A DNA stretch of 64,000 nt from an uncultured Prevotella sp. (lineage in GTDB: Bacteria > Bacteroidota > Bacteroidia > Bacteroidales > Bacteroidaceae), in assembly GCA_905236755.1 (NCBI GenBank), contig CAJOCR010000028.1, positions 1 through 64,000 of the forward strand, written 5' to 3'. Position 1 is the stretch's first letter; every line of letters starts with the position of its first letter. Below, in pieces: positions 26,765 through 37,192 of this stretch. Both the position numbers and the translations under genes were made by a program. The notes beneath the pieces were generated by a model that did not search any database, was not told the origin of the DNA, and worked only from the letters and a program-made list of their open reading frames with translations.

Positions 26765-29287
26765 TTATTTTTTCAAACTTCGGGCTGCCACCTTATCAGC
26801 AAACACCTTCATCCAGTATCCGCCAATAACCGAACGAGCCTTGAAACCAGTCTGAAGACCAGTCTTGGTGTCGCTCCAGTCGCTGATAGGAACACGTGAC
26901 TGTGTTTCGTTGATATATGTATATACTGGCTCCATGAAGAGATTAAAAGTCTTCTTATCCTTAGCCATAGCAGCAGTCCACATAATCCAGTCGCTCTTGG
27001 TATAGTCCTTGCGACAGTCAAGAGGCAAACCATATTTATTCTGCAGCTTCAGATACGACTTCATCTCACGTTCCATAGTGCCCTTAGGGAATACATTGGT
27101 GTTCCACAGCTTGTCCCACACCATATTGTATTTCTGGCTCCAGGTGTTCTCACGATCAAAAGCCAGACGGTAGTGGTTGCCCTCGCGTGCGGTCTTCTCC
27201 CAGATAGCACCCATCTCCTTAGCCTTCTGCATATACTTGTCGGCAGTAGCATCATCGCCCTTCATGCGAGCCATCTCGGCATATCCAGCCACACCCATGA
27301 TAGCCTTTACAGAAAGGTTGGCATTGTGTGCCCAATGACCAGCGAAGTCGTCGGTACAAAGCTGGTTTGATGGGTCTTGTCCGTTCTTAACAAGATAGTC
27401 AGCCCATGTGGTGATAATGTCCCAATACTTGTTCACATAGTCAGTGTTGCCATCAATCATAGAAAGCATGGCAGCCAAGGTAATCATGTTTCCAGCCTCC
27501 TCAATAGGCATGTCGCCACCATAAACCTGTCCGTTGGCAATAGGATAAGTACCGAGGTCGTGAGCAGCAAAAGGCTTGGTCCATCTGCCAGAACGAGAAT
27601 ACTCAAAGATACTTGTCATCATGCCCTTCTCCAACTCAGGGTTATAAACAAGGAACAATGGAGCCGAAGGGTATGTAAGGTCAACGGTATTAACACAACC
27701 ATTTGAGTTATTCTCCTTTGAGAAGAACATCAAATTACCCTTGTTATCCTTGAAGATTTTGTGAGCGGCTATCACCTGTCGGTAAGATGCCGACAACATT
27801 TCAGCATAGTGAACATTGCCAGCTTTCAAACCATCGTCGTAAATAGTCTTATCCATCTCCTTACAACGATTCATAATGTTCTCATAGTTATCCTTCAACT
27901 TCTCAAAAGCATCAAAGATAGTTACCTTACCTTCGTGAGCCCAATATGCCTTGTAGCGATTATACATATACTCTATGTCCTGAACCTCATCGTAGCCTAT
28001 AAGCTCGAACGAAGCCTGTGGAGCTGTCACCTTTCCGAAATCATGAACATAAGCAAGAGTAGGCATTGTTGATGACTTGTATGAACGAATAAGGTTCTCG
28101 CTCTTAGGCAGCTTGCCTGTCAACACAAAGCTGTTCTTAACCTTGTCATAGTTGTTTAGACACACATCGCCATTGATGTTTGGCAGATAAAGATAGCCCC
28201 AGTCAATACCAATAAGGTCGCCCTTGTTTGCAAGAATAGGCTGATCGATAGTACCTGTCTTCAGGTAGCTGATGCCACGCTGCTGCACAAGTGATGATTC
28301 TGTTGGCTGACTGCTCTTGTTTGTTGCTATCATAGGCGAAGCCTGAAGGAAGAACTTCACATCATGAGCCTTACCATCAGTTGACTTCACCTGATAAGAG
28401 ATGAAGTTTACAGGAGTTGACAGCAAGTCGAGGTCATTAATGAGCATAGGTGCTGTGAACACCACCTTCAACTCTACAGGTCCACATTCAAAGGTGTAAT
28501 ATGAAGATGTTGCCATCACGTCAACCTTTGTTTGCTTTGCTGTGAGTATATTGTCATTGATTGTTGTCTTGTCGCGATAAAGTCCGAAGTCGGCTAATGC
28601 TCCACCAAAGTTATTATGCACGTGCATGGCTATGATATTCTTACCCACATGCAACTGCTGGCGCAATGCACCTACCACATGTATAGACTCATTATGCACA
28701 GCATCCATGCGGCCTGTTCCTGCCAGCATGCCATTCACCCATACATCGCATGAGTCATCGTGTGAAAACATGAGATAAAGATTCTCCTTCAGATCATCCT
28801 CGGTGATGTTAACAACACGACGGATATAGATGTCGCTATGTTCTGTTGTCCAACTGGTGTGCACGCCCTCGCCATCGTTACCAAAAGCACCTTGACCATG
28901 TTTCCAGCCCTTGGTATCAAACTGCACGTTCTGCCAGCCCTTAGCTGCATTACCAATTAAGTAGTCAGCTTCCCAAGAGCCCTCTACAGCCATCGCTGCT
29001 ATTGGTTCAAGAACTCTGTGTTCCTTGGCACCCATAAAGCGATAGGTGGTGCCATCAACACGCAACAAACCCTCTAAAGGCTTTTCGTCGTTGGTCCACA
29101 GACGAGTGCTGCCATCAGTAAGATTGTCGAATGGCGACCAAATTGAGAAATAAGGATCATTAACTACTAAAGGAACGGCAGGAAGACGCAGTTCTGTAGA
29201 TTTATATGGTGTAAATATAGAAGCTGATTGTGCTGAAACTGCCAATGCAGCAAACAGCATAACCGCCCAAATTGCTAATCTTTTCAT
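26765..29287 (-). CDS. DUF4964/DUF4965/glutaminase-like secreted protein
   Basis: This 840-residue protein has a signal peptide (ALAVSAQSAS). Its N-terminal region RLPAVPLVVNDPYFSIWSPFDNL and a C-terminal helical half (TYPSAPLFLVYNPELEKGM, NLSVKAIMGVAGYAEMA) match proteins annotated as glutaminase-like DUF4965 family. A galactose-binding-like insert lies near residues 100-240. The C-terminal half looks like an alpha/alpha six-hairpin barrel as in many glycosidases, so I infer a carbohydrate role rather than glutamine hydrolysis. It has its own promoter (caaatata at 29332-29339, minus strand) and is followed at 16 bp by the GH92 gene. True activity is open. Confidence 0.8.
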   Translation of the reverse strand: MKRLAIWAVMLFAALAVSAQSASIFTPYKSTELRLPAVPLVVNDPYFSIWSPFDNLTDGSTRLWTNDEKPLEGLLRVDGTTYRFMGAKEHRVLEPIAAMAVEGSWEADYLIGNAAKGWQNVQFDTKGWKHGQGAFGNDGEGVHTSWTTEHSDIYIRRVVNITEDDLKENLYLMFSHDDSCDVWVNGMLAGTGRMDAVHNESIHVVGALRQQLHVGKNIIAMHVHNNFGGALADFGLYRDKTTINDNILTAKQTKVDVMATSSYYTFECGPVELKVVFTAPMLINDLDLLSTPVNFISYQVKSTDGKAHDVKFFLQASPMIATNKSSQPTESSLVQQRGISYLKTGTIDQPILANKGDLIGIDWGYLYLPNINGDVCLNNYDKVKNSFVLTGKLPKSENLIRSYKSSTMPTLAYVHDFGKVTAPQASFELIGYDEVQDIEYMYNRYKAYWAHEGKVTIFDAFEKLKDNYENIMNRCKEMDKTIYDDGLKAGNVHYAEMLSASYRQVIAAHKIFKDNKGNLMFFSKENNSNGCVNTVDLTYPSAPLFLVYNPELEKGMMTSIFEYSRSGRWTKPFAAHDLGTYPIANGQVYGGDMPIEEAGNMITLAAMLSMIDGNTDYVNKYWDIITTWADYLVKNGQDPSNQLCTDDFAGHWAHNANLSVKAIMGVAGYAEMARMKGDDATADKYMQKAKEMGAIWEKTAREGNHYRLAFDRENTWSQKYNMVWDKLWNTNVFPKGTMEREMKSYLKLQNKYGLPLDCRKDYTKSDWIMWTAAMAKDKKTFNLFMEPVYTYINETQSRVPISDWSDTKTGLQTGFKARSVIGGYWMKVFADKVAARSLKK

Positions 29288-29331
29288 TGTATTTGAAAAC
29301 AGTGTTAGTTGATAAACTCGTAATTATTGTG

Positions 29332-29339
29332 CAAATATA
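29332..29339 (-). promoter_or_regulatory. minus-7 element for the DUF4965-GH92 unit
   Basis: The minus strand reads TATATTTG 45 bp upstream of the start at 29287. The 230-bp spacer otherwise holds AT-rich sequence and, at 29464-29517, a relative of the palindrome at 19423-19548. Confidence 0.5.
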
Positions 29340-29517
29340 GTCATTTTTTTATAAACTACTGACTTAAAAAGTGTTATCCGGAAACAATCTTAATACCAAA
29401 AAGCCCATTTTACCTTTTTTCATTTATAATTAACCGAAGTATTCTAAGTTTTGAAGATATAAGAAGTTAAAGGGAGTTTTGCCGCTTTCTCCATCTAACT
29501 CCTTCCAACTCCTTAAT

Positions 29518-30339
29518 CTATGGAATAATCACTTCCATTGGTTTACTGTAGTTCCAACGACGTGTACCGCTACCAACAGGCGTATCGTAGTTTATGCGAG
29601 CAGCTGCTCTTACAAACACATGACGACCAGAAGGAATGGCTACGCCCTTGGTTGACTTGATAACCACTGGTGTTCCCAACAGTTCATCAAAGGTGTCACC
29701 AGAATATTCTATGCTGCTCGACCAACGCTCATCACGCGCTCTGTAGCCCACGCTTGAAGAATAACTAATGAACAACTGAATATCAGTAACATTGGGATAA
29801 CTCTCATCATAATTACCCATTGGCTGAACAAGTTCCTTGAACTCGCTACGTGACACACCACGCGTGACCTTCACCTTTGCAGTAATCTGACCATTCGAAA
29901 CTGTTGGATAACCCACAAACTCAACCTTCAGGAAAGGCTTAACCTTAAAAATGCACTCTGTGCTGCCCTCAACCTTAACAGTCTGCGAGCCATCAACGAT
30001 AGGTGTGCCTTCTTCGTTCTCTCTGATGATAGGCACAAACGGACCGTCAACACGCACGTTATAATATCCCTTGAACACCTTAGTGTTTTGGAATGAGCCG
30101 TTAGGCATGCAGAAGAAATCAGGGTTATGGTCAGCATTATCACTATAATCAAGCTGTGTCATGCGCACTCTGATTCCTTCACTACCCTGATCGGTAAGAA
30201 TGGAATCGCCTGTGGCTTCATCAACAACAGCTCCGTGAATTGTTTCACCCGGCTCTTGATAGTTGTCAATCTCGAAGACTTCACAAGACGTGAACGAGAA
30301 ACCCGACAACAATAATATAAACAATACTATTTTTTTCAT
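29518..30339 (-). CDS. DUF3823 surface lipoprotein of the mannan locus
   Basis: This 273-residue lipoprotein has a signal ending in FTSC, lipid cysteine at 19. It opens with the DUF3823 pattern (DNYQEPGETIHGAVVDEATGDSI) and is predicted to be all beta. DUF3823 proteins sit next to SusC/SusD genes and are thought to bind glycan at the cell surface, playing the part of SusE. The gene is downstream of SusD in the same operon, with a 145-bp gap that contains a tandem CATAATTCCACATT repeat. Role as glycan-binding protein is inference from family and position. Confidence 0.85.
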   Translation of the reverse strand: MKKIVLFILLLSGFSFTSCEVFEIDNYQEPGETIHGAVVDEATGDSILTDQGSEGIRVRMTQLDYSDNADHNPDFFCMPNGSFQNTKVFKGYYNVRVDGPFVPIIRENEEGTPIVDGSQTVKVEGSTECIFKVKPFLKVEFVGYPTVSNGQITAKVKVTRGVSRSEFKELVQPMGNYDESYPNVTDIQLFISYSSSVGYRARDERWSSSIEYSGDTFDELLGTPVVIKSTKGVAIPSGRHVFVRAAARINYDTPVGSGTRRWNYSKPMEVIIP

Positions 30340-30484
30340 ATTCTCTTAATTTATCTGCCTCAAACCATAATGTAGATTTATCGGCTTCATTACATTGCTT
30401 TTGATTGAAACATAATTCTTAATTGAATAATTCTTCATCGCCCACAGGGCGATTAATTCATAATTCCACATTCATAATTCCACA

Positions 30485-32545
30485 TTAACGATTTGGTTGC
30501 TGGTCAATGACACTACTCTTCACAACCTCTCCATTAGGAATAGCCCAGTAATAGTCGAGAACATTATATTCGAAAGTCTTCTGACTGATAAACTGGAAAT
30601 GAATGTCGTAGAACCATTTCTTATCCTTTGTAGAATAGAACGGATACAAACCATGGAAACGGTATTGGTTGTTGTTGCTATAGGTGGTCTTGTCGCGTTC
30701 TTCACCCCAGAAGCCATCACGACCATCATAGTGCTGCACACGCCAACGACGCAAATCCCATTTGGTCTTTCCTTCGAAGGCAAGTTCTTTACGACGCTCA
30801 CGACGAACGACATTTCGTCCTACGTTGGTATTGTCGAGAGTACCTGTCAGCAATGTAGCACCTGCACGAGAGCGAATCTTGTTTACTGCCTCTGTAGCCT
30901 GCTGAAGAAGGTTGTCACCATCAGGCGAAGCCACACCAGCAATAGACAGTTCTATAGCAGCCTCAGCCATATTGAGCAACACCTCGCCATAACGCATAAG
31001 GATAAAATGCTGATCGCATTTGCCCTCACCTATCTCTGCCGAAGGATCAGGATTAAGATACTTACGCACAAGAAGACCAGTCAACGAACCCTCGCCATTA
31101 GCATAGAAAGGACCATTGGCACCCGAAGCATTCATTGTTGTGCCATCCTCTAAAGGCACCTGCTCCTGACTGCTGTTAGGATTTGGACTCAGGTAAAGCA
31201 TCTTCGGCTTCTTTGTGTAGGCATCAAGTTGCTGGTATGTCTTGTCGGATGTTGAATATGAATAGTCTGAAAACAATGGGCTTATAGGAGTTGATCCGAC
31301 ATAAGTACCAGTACGCAGTTCTTGATTGCGGTCTTTGAAATAGTCACCAGGGTAAATTATGTTTGCACGCAGACGAGGCTCTACATTCTTGAATATGTCC
31401 ATAGGCTCGTCATACATGATGTAATGACCAGTAGCATTGCTGTTACCATCGGTTACGCGGATAGACCCGTCAGGATAACGCTCGAAGCCATCAAAGAGTT
31501 CACAGAAATCTTCTGTTGGACACATACCACTTGACAAAGGCTTGTGATATACAAATGGCGAATTATAAGCATCGTATCCGTGAGCTGTGGTTGGATAGCT
31601 ATACTCTCTAACATCAATATTCTCAGGACTATCAGCATCGAAATACATATCAACCATGTTCTGGTATTGTGCATTCTTGTCGCTTGCCGACCACTTCTTG
31701 GTATAGAGCGAATAAGCACCACTACCTATCACTTCCTTTGCAGCCTTATAAGCCTCAGTGAAGTATTTCTTTGAAGCAGCCTCCCAACGGTCAGCAGCAA
31801 ATCCCATCACACGGACACCAGTCTTCTGACCAGTACCTGTAAGATGTCCATTGACGGTTTGATTATATTTTGCTACAGAACCAGCATAGAGCATAGCCTC
31901 AGACTTCCATGCCAAAGCTTTGTACTTATTACTATATCCGCTCTTAGGACTTGTTGGCTGCAGCAGTTCTATTGCTCTGTCAAAGTCTGCAAGAATCTGG
32001 TCCCATGTTTCTTCCTCGGAAGCACGTGGCACTTCAAGATTAGCAGCATCGTCAGGATATTGAATAACCTTTGTCACCAATGGCACACCGCCAAAGCGTT
32101 TTGCCATAGCAGTAAACACCATAGCACGCACATAGTATGCCTCACCTAAATAGTGATTATACATGGACTCAGGGTAGCTGCCACGATATTTAGGTAAATT
32201 CTCCAAAAGGAAGTTTGCATCTCTAAGTTCAGTAAATGCCATACCCCAATAAGGTGTATCCTCGCCTACGAAAGCTCTACAGATGCCATCACGATCCAAA
32301 CACTCGCCAGTGCCTTCAATACCTATGCTCACCAGCCAACCATTGAAGTTGAATCCCCATTGTCCCTGATACTTAAAGTCTTCATAAGGCATGTAACTAT
32401 ACAGACGAGCCATATAGATTTCCATACCCGACTCATCAGACAGTAATTGGTCGGATGTAATTACATTCTTTGGTGCGACATTCAAATCCACACATGATGT
32501 TGTGAGCATCAATGACGCAGCCAATGCTATCATTATTTTTTTCAT
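30485..32545 (-). CDS. SusD/RagB-family glycan-binding lipoprotein
   Basis: This 686-residue lipoprotein has a signal ending in TTSC (cysteine 18). It shows typical SusD features: LNVAPKNVITSDQLLSDESGMEIYMARLYSYM, the helical region YYVRAMVFTAMAKRFGGVPLV, and the C-terminal VRRERRKELAFEGKTKWDLRRW. It forms the lid of the SusC transporter and binds the target glycan at the cell surface. It starts 20 bp after the SusC stop. Somewhat longer than average, it is otherwise ordinary. Substrate is inferred as alpha-mannan from GH76 and GH92 in the same cluster. Confidence 0.95.
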   Translation of the reverse strand: MKKIMIALAASLMLTTSCVDLNVAPKNVITSDQLLSDESGMEIYMARLYSYMPYEDFKYQGQWGFNFNGWLVSIGIEGTGECLDRDGICRAFVGEDTPYWGMAFTELRDANFLLENLPKYRGSYPESMYNHYLGEAYYVRAMVFTAMAKRFGGVPLVTKVIQYPDDAANLEVPRASEEETWDQILADFDRAIELLQPTSPKSGYSNKYKALAWKSEAMLYAGSVAKYNQTVNGHLTGTGQKTGVRVMGFAADRWEAASKKYFTEAYKAAKEVIGSGAYSLYTKKWSASDKNAQYQNMVDMYFDADSPENIDVREYSYPTTAHGYDAYNSPFVYHKPLSSGMCPTEDFCELFDGFERYPDGSIRVTDGNSNATGHYIMYDEPMDIFKNVEPRLRANIIYPGDYFKDRNQELRTGTYVGSTPISPLFSDYSYSTSDKTYQQLDAYTKKPKMLYLSPNPNSSQEQVPLEDGTTMNASGANGPFYANGEGSLTGLLVRKYLNPDPSAEIGEGKCDQHFILMRYGEVLLNMAEAAIELSIAGVASPDGDNLLQQATEAVNKIRSRAGATLLTGTLDNTNVGRNVVRRERRKELAFEGKTKWDLRRWRVQHYDGRDGFWGEERDKTTYSNNNQYRFHGLYPFYSTKDKKWFYDIHFQFISQKTFEYNVLDYYWAIPNGEVVKSSVIDQQPNR

Positions 32546-32565
32546 GTTTCAACGTTTTTATTGAG

Positions 32566-35500
32566 TTAGAAAGTAACCTGCATACCAAAGGTAAATGTAC
32601 GGTTCAGCGGGTAAAGACGACCAAGGTCATCACTTGGATGCTCTGGATCAACAAATTTTACGTTCGTCAATGTAAGCAAGTTATATGCGTTGGCATAAAC
32701 TCGTATGTTCAGTGTAGGAATGAAGGCCAACTTAGGCACTGTGTATCCTACCTCTACCTGCTTCAATCTCAAATAATCAGTACTTACACGGTTAAAGGTT
32801 GAATTGCCCTTGGGATAGTGACCTGTATAAGCATAGTAGCCTGGTATCCATTCTGTAGCTGGATCATATGGGTCGGCTGTTGCTGATACAGGATGCCAGC
32901 GATCCCAATACTGCTCCAAAGCACCACCACCATTAGAACCCCAGATAGAGTAAAGAGGTTCTTCATACGACATAGATCCCATTGCTGAGCCTTGCCACAA
33001 CATACTGAAATCAAAATTCTTCCAGGTTACATCAAAGCTAAGACTGTAGTTAAACCATGGTGTCTGGTCGTAAGCATATGGATGCTGGTCAAGGTCATTT
33101 ATCTCACCATCGCCATTCCAGTCTTCATATCTATAATCACCTGGCAACACATCTTTCTCGTGATAAACGCCATCGTTCCATATCTCATCCCAGTTATTGT
33201 AACGACCATTGCCAGTGAATCCGAACTGAACACCCTGATAACGGTTATTGAGGTTGTCATGGCGCCACTGGTCATAGGCATTAGCGTATGGACCATTCTG
33301 TATTGCTGTGAGATATTTCTGACGGGTCACAGTAGCCATAGCCTTTACGTTATATGACAGATCGCGACCAATCTTGTTATGATGACGCAATTCTAATTCC
33401 AAACCAAAGTTGCGACTGCTGTTTGCATTCTCACGTGGAGGATTAGCACCAATAACTGTTGGGAATACTGAACGACGATATTCATAGAGGCCAGTCATCT
33501 TACGACTGAAATAATCCAAAGAGAAACCAAACAATCCTCCCCACGCTTCAAAGTCAACACCCAGATCAAGAGTCTGCGCCTTAAACCAAGAAATATCAAG
33601 ATTGGCAATAGCCATAGGTGTAGCAGCATAGATAAACTCGTTGCCAAAGATATATCCTGGTGCATATCCGTTATAGTAACCAGAATCGGCATTACCACCT
33701 GTTGATGGATAGGTATAACCTGTTACCCAATCGTAGTTAGCACCAGAGTCATCACCCATCTCACCCCAGCTGGCACGCAGTTTCAACTGGTCAATACTCT
33801 TAAGGAAAGAGTTTTTGAACCAAGACTCCTCAGAAACCACCCATCCTGCAGATACTGAAGGGAAGAAGCCCCAACGATGACCGTCAGCAAACTTAGAACT
33901 GCCATCATAACGGAACTGTGCTTCCAACAGATAACGATTAGCATAATTATAGTTCACACGACCGATGAAAGCATTATAGTTAGCTGCATATACTGAGCCT
34001 GGATAACTGTTTCCAATCTGCGCCTCCTCAACACCATTAAACAGATAAGGTGAACTGAAAGCAAGATTTCGCTTTGCATAGAAATTATCACCTGTGCGAC
34101 GTTGTGTCTCCATACCTATTACGGCAGAAAGATTATGCTTATCAAAATCACGGTTATAGTTCAATGTGAACTGATTAAGGAACTGCTGAGTTTCGTAGTT
34201 CTCACGTGTGAGCTGACTTGGTGAACTTGCAGAATACACCTTTTGAATGTATGACTGTGTCTGTGGATCGTAGGCGTACTGATAATACTCCTTACGGAAC
34301 AAAGTATTATTGTTCTGATGAAGATCGTAACTAAGCATGGCCTTAGCCTTCAATCCCTTCAAAACATTATTAAGGGTACCAAAGTCGTATTCCAATGTTG
34401 CAGAAGTAAGCAACTGACGCTTCTTATAGATTCTGTAACCAGAGATATCAGAAGTCATCTTTGCAACAGTATTCTCTTCGAGGTCAAGACCATCATAGTT
34501 AAGCATTGTACCTTCTTCATCGGCATAAGCTGGGAAGAGTACACCTTGACGCCAGTAGTTACGAATAATATCAGTTGATGAACACCAAGGATTATTCTGA
34601 CGGTCGGTCATGCCACTGATATTCAGCGACAGTTTCAAGCCTTTTGCTATTTCGGCAGATATATTTGAGTTTAGATTGTATTTATTGTAGTTTAGATCGC
34701 CCGACTTAAAGAATCCCTCCTGGTATAAGTAACCAAAGCTGATTAAATACTGAATCTTATCAGTACCTCCAGACACTGTTATATTATGATTATGTTCTGG
34801 TGAAGACTTTGCAAATATCAAGTCATTCCAGTTGGTTTCACGACGTGTGCCATTGCGGAACGACTCATAAAAATCATCTGTGTAAACAGGAGCACCACCA
34901 TTTACGTTATTCATTGCCTGTTCGTTATACAAGTCCATAGTCTTGTATGCATCCAACAACATAGGCATACTCTTTGGTTTCTGAATGGTGAAAGAACTAT
35001 TATACTGCACCTTTGTACGACCAGCATCACCTTTCTTGGTTGTTACGAGAACAACACCATTGGCAGAACGCAAACCGTAGATAGAAGCAGAAGCATCCTT
35101 CAACACTGAGATATCCTGAATATCATTGGCATTCATACGCTGGAAATCAGACATATCGCGAGGCACACCATCGATAATCACCAATGGAGAACCCATACCA
35201 CGAATATCAAAGTTGTTATTATATGAACCTGGTTCTGCACTCTTTTGCCATACACGTACACCGGCAACACGACCAGTAAGCATGTTCTGAGGATTCTCGT
35301 TCTTTGTCCTTATCATCTCATCACCTTTCACTGCCGCCACAGCACCGGTAACCGAACCACGTTTCTGGGTACCATATCCCACAACGACAACGTCTTGCAG
35401 TTGGTTTACATCATCCTGCAAGGTGATGTTGATTTCCTTGCGCCCAGCAATATTCTGTGCAAAAGGTTTCATGCCCACATAGTTAACAAGCAACTTTCCG

Positions 35501-35706
35501 TTTGTTGGTGCTTGAATACTATATCTTCCTTCTATATCAGTAACCGTCATATTCTTAGTACCATCAACCAAAACGGTGGCACCAATAACGGGTTCTGCAT
35601 TCTGATCAGTCACCACGCCCTTAACGGTGATGTTTTGTGCCCAAAGGCACTGTGACATCACCGCGAGCATGATAGTTAGAATAGCTGATTTAATTTCTAT
35701 CTTCAT
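32566..35706 (-). CDS. SusC/RagA-family TonB-dependent transporter
   Basis: The 1046-residue protein has a signal peptide, an N-terminal carboxypeptidase-like domain (VKGVVTDQNAEPVIGATVLVDGT), a plug beginning near DVVVVGYGTQKRGSVTGAV, and a 22-strand-type barrel ending in FGMQVTF. It imports oligosaccharides through the outer membrane with TonB energy. It sits after the GH76 gene by 18 bp and before SusD by 20 bp. Having a GH and a lipoprotein gene upstream of SusC in the operon is less usual than SusC first. No anti-sigma-responsive extension is seen, which agrees with control by the neighbouring non-sigma regulator. Confidence 0.95.
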   Translation of the reverse strand: MKIEIKSAILTIMLAVMSQCLWAQNITVKGVVTDQNAEPVIGATVLVDGTKNMTVTDIEGRYSIQAPTNGKLLVNYVGMKPFAQNIAGRKEINITLQDDVNQLQDVVVVGYGTQKRGSVTGAVAAVKGDEMIRTKNENPQNMLTGRVAGVRVWQKSAEPGSYNNNFDIRGMGSPLVIIDGVPRDMSDFQRMNANDIQDISVLKDASASIYGLRSANGVVLVTTKKGDAGRTKVQYNSSFTIQKPKSMPMLLDAYKTMDLYNEQAMNNVNGGAPVYTDDFYESFRNGTRRETNWNDLIFAKSSPEHNHNITVSGGTDKIQYLISFGYLYQEGFFKSGDLNYNKYNLNSNISAEIAKGLKLSLNISGMTDRQNNPWCSSTDIIRNYWRQGVLFPAYADEEGTMLNYDGLDLEENTVAKMTSDISGYRIYKKRQLLTSATLEYDFGTLNNVLKGLKAKAMLSYDLHQNNNTLFRKEYYQYAYDPQTQSYIQKVYSASSPSQLTRENYETQQFLNQFTLNYNRDFDKHNLSAVIGMETQRRTGDNFYAKRNLAFSSPYLFNGVEEAQIGNSYPGSVYAANYNAFIGRVNYNYANRYLLEAQFRYDGSSKFADGHRWGFFPSVSAGWVVSEESWFKNSFLKSIDQLKLRASWGEMGDDSGANYDWVTGYTYPSTGGNADSGYYNGYAPGYIFGNEFIYAATPMAIANLDISWFKAQTLDLGVDFEAWGGLFGFSLDYFSRKMTGLYEYRRSVFPTVIGANPPRENANSSRNFGLELELRHHNKIGRDLSYNVKAMATVTRQKYLTAIQNGPYANAYDQWRHDNLNNRYQGVQFGFTGNGRYNNWDEIWNDGVYHEKDVLPGDYRYEDWNGDGEINDLDQHPYAYDQTPWFNYSLSFDVTWKNFDFSMLWQGSAMGSMSYEEPLYSIWGSNGGGALEQYWDRWHPVSATADPYDPATEWIPGYYAYTGHYPKGNSTFNRVSTDYLRLKQVEVGYTVPKLAFIPTLNIRVYANAYNLLTLTNVKFVDPEHPSDDLGRLYPLNRTFTFGMQVTF

Positions 35707-35724
35707 GATACTTAGTTGATTGTA

Positions 35725-37191
35725 TTATTTATCTTCTATTGCCTTATACTGATAGTTTGCCAATACTGCATATTCTGCTGCATAAGCAAAGGCCGAGAGA
35801 CTCTCCACCTTGTTATTTGCAGGAGTCCAACTCCATCCTACAAGCAGGTTATTTGGCAACATACCATTCTTTAGATAGTTTGCCCAGCCATAATCCAGAT
35901 TATTCTGGAAAGTAGTGATAGCTTCTTTTGTGCCATTATACACAGGATAAGCCTCAACATATCCACGCATCAATACATTGGTGAACCAAATATTGAAACC
36001 GTCGAATGGATAACTATAGTAGCCTTCCTTTGCAGCATCTTTCTTGGCAAACTCTCTAAAGGTGGCAGTAGTGAGTTCTTGTAGATCATTCATATATTCT
36101 GCAATACGGGTAGTACGATAGAGTTCGGCTCCGCCTGACACCATTGTACCACTGTTATAGGTAAATGCTGTTCCTGAAGGACTGGTCAGAGCCAATCCTT
36201 TACGATAACGAATACCGTCCACTGTTTCATACTGCACATTACCTGATGACGCACCAATAAGATCCCAATATACTCCGTTGCTCTTCTTAAGATGCTTCTT
36301 TTGCCATGCATACACCTTCTTGGCAAAACTCAAGTAATATTCGCTTTTAGGCTGTGTTACCTCGTAGCGATTGCCGTTCAAATCAATCTTCTTGTAGGTA
36401 ACCTTATCGGCCTTACCACGATAAATCTCATATAACCACACTAATGGAGTAATCATAGGACCATTACTACAAGAATGCTTGGTAACATATCCTGGTCCCC
36501 AGGTAATACCACCCACTTCACCACCATTAGCATCAGGATTGCAATCCCAGCCATCAAGAACATAAGCTGTTAGATATTCAGCCTGCTCCAAATACTTAGC
36601 ATTGCCAGTGAGCTTATAAGAATGTACTAATTCTCTAACAAGCCATTCCTGATCGTCATAAACATTCATCACACCCTCAACTTCAGCCACTTCCTTGTCG
36701 CTGGCACGGTTCACACCAAATACACGCCATGTATTTGTTCCTGTATATGATGTAAGGGTAAAGGTACCAGCATAATAATCAAGTCCATCATATAGCTTGG
36801 CAAGTAACTGCTCATAACGACTATAGTTATTATCATAAAGGTCTGGAACAAGTTTTCGCATATCTTTTAACGATTGCATAACCGAGTTCACAGCTTCAAT
36901 GGCACTGGTGTACATCCACACACTTCCCACTTCACTTTCAGTTTTCTGTGTAACAGGATTATAATAGCGCAACATTGTCATATTATTACCCGTAAAATAA
37001 TGAGCAATAGCTGTGTCTGTCAGAGCTATAGCCTTCTCCAGATTGAGTGCAGAAAGTTCTGCACCCCTCTGGTTTGGAAGGTTATTAGTGTTTATATTAT
37101 ATGGGATATGATCCATCTCCACCTTTGAACAACTGGAGAAAACCACCATACTGCTGAAACAAGCAGCAATAGTTATAATTATCTTCTTCAT
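35725..37191 (-). CDS. GH76 alpha-1,6-mannanase-like lipoprotein
   Basis: This 488-residue lipoprotein has a lipobox ending VFSSC (cysteine 21). The GH76 hallmark is the paired aspartates in NVYDDQEW, D179 and D180. The rest reads as an alpha/alpha barrel (WVYTS-like VWMYTSAIEAVNSVM, LTGNAKYLEQAEYL). GH76 enzymes are endo-alpha-1,6-mannanases active on yeast mannan and related backbones. A lipid anchor suggests cell-surface cutting before import through the SusC/SusD pair encoded just downstream. Its start lies one base after the stop of the preceding lipoprotein gene. Confidence 0.92.
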   Translation of the reverse strand: MKKIIITIAACFSSMVVFSSCSKVEMDHIPYNINTNNLPNQRGAELSALNLEKAIALTDTAIAHYFTGNNMTMLRYYNPVTQKTESEVGSVWMYTSAIEAVNSVMQSLKDMRKLVPDLYDNNYSRYEQLLAKLYDGLDYYAGTFTLTSYTGTNTWRVFGVNRASDKEVAEVEGVMNVYDDQEWLVRELVHSYKLTGNAKYLEQAEYLTAYVLDGWDCNPDANGGEVGGITWGPGYVTKHSCSNGPMITPLVWLYEIYRGKADKVTYKKIDLNGNRYEVTQPKSEYYLSFAKKVYAWQKKHLKKSNGVYWDLIGASSGNVQYETVDGIRYRKGLALTSPSGTAFTYNSGTMVSGGAELYRTTRIAEYMNDLQELTTATFREFAKKDAAKEGYYSYPFDGFNIWFTNVLMRGYVEAYPVYNGTKEAITTFQNNLDYGWANYLKNGMLPNNLLVGWSWTPANNKVESLSAFAYAAEYAVLANYQYKAIEDK

Positions 37192-37192
37192 A

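Noticed and set aside
24472..29287. Minus-7-like octamers inside coding regions as promoters
   Set aside because: TAnnTTTG is short and frequent by chance; only copies just upstream of starts were kept.
26765..29287. Naming the 840-residue protein a glutaminase
   Set aside because: The label comes from a domain name; fold and location suggest a carbohydrate role and no glutaminase active site was seen.
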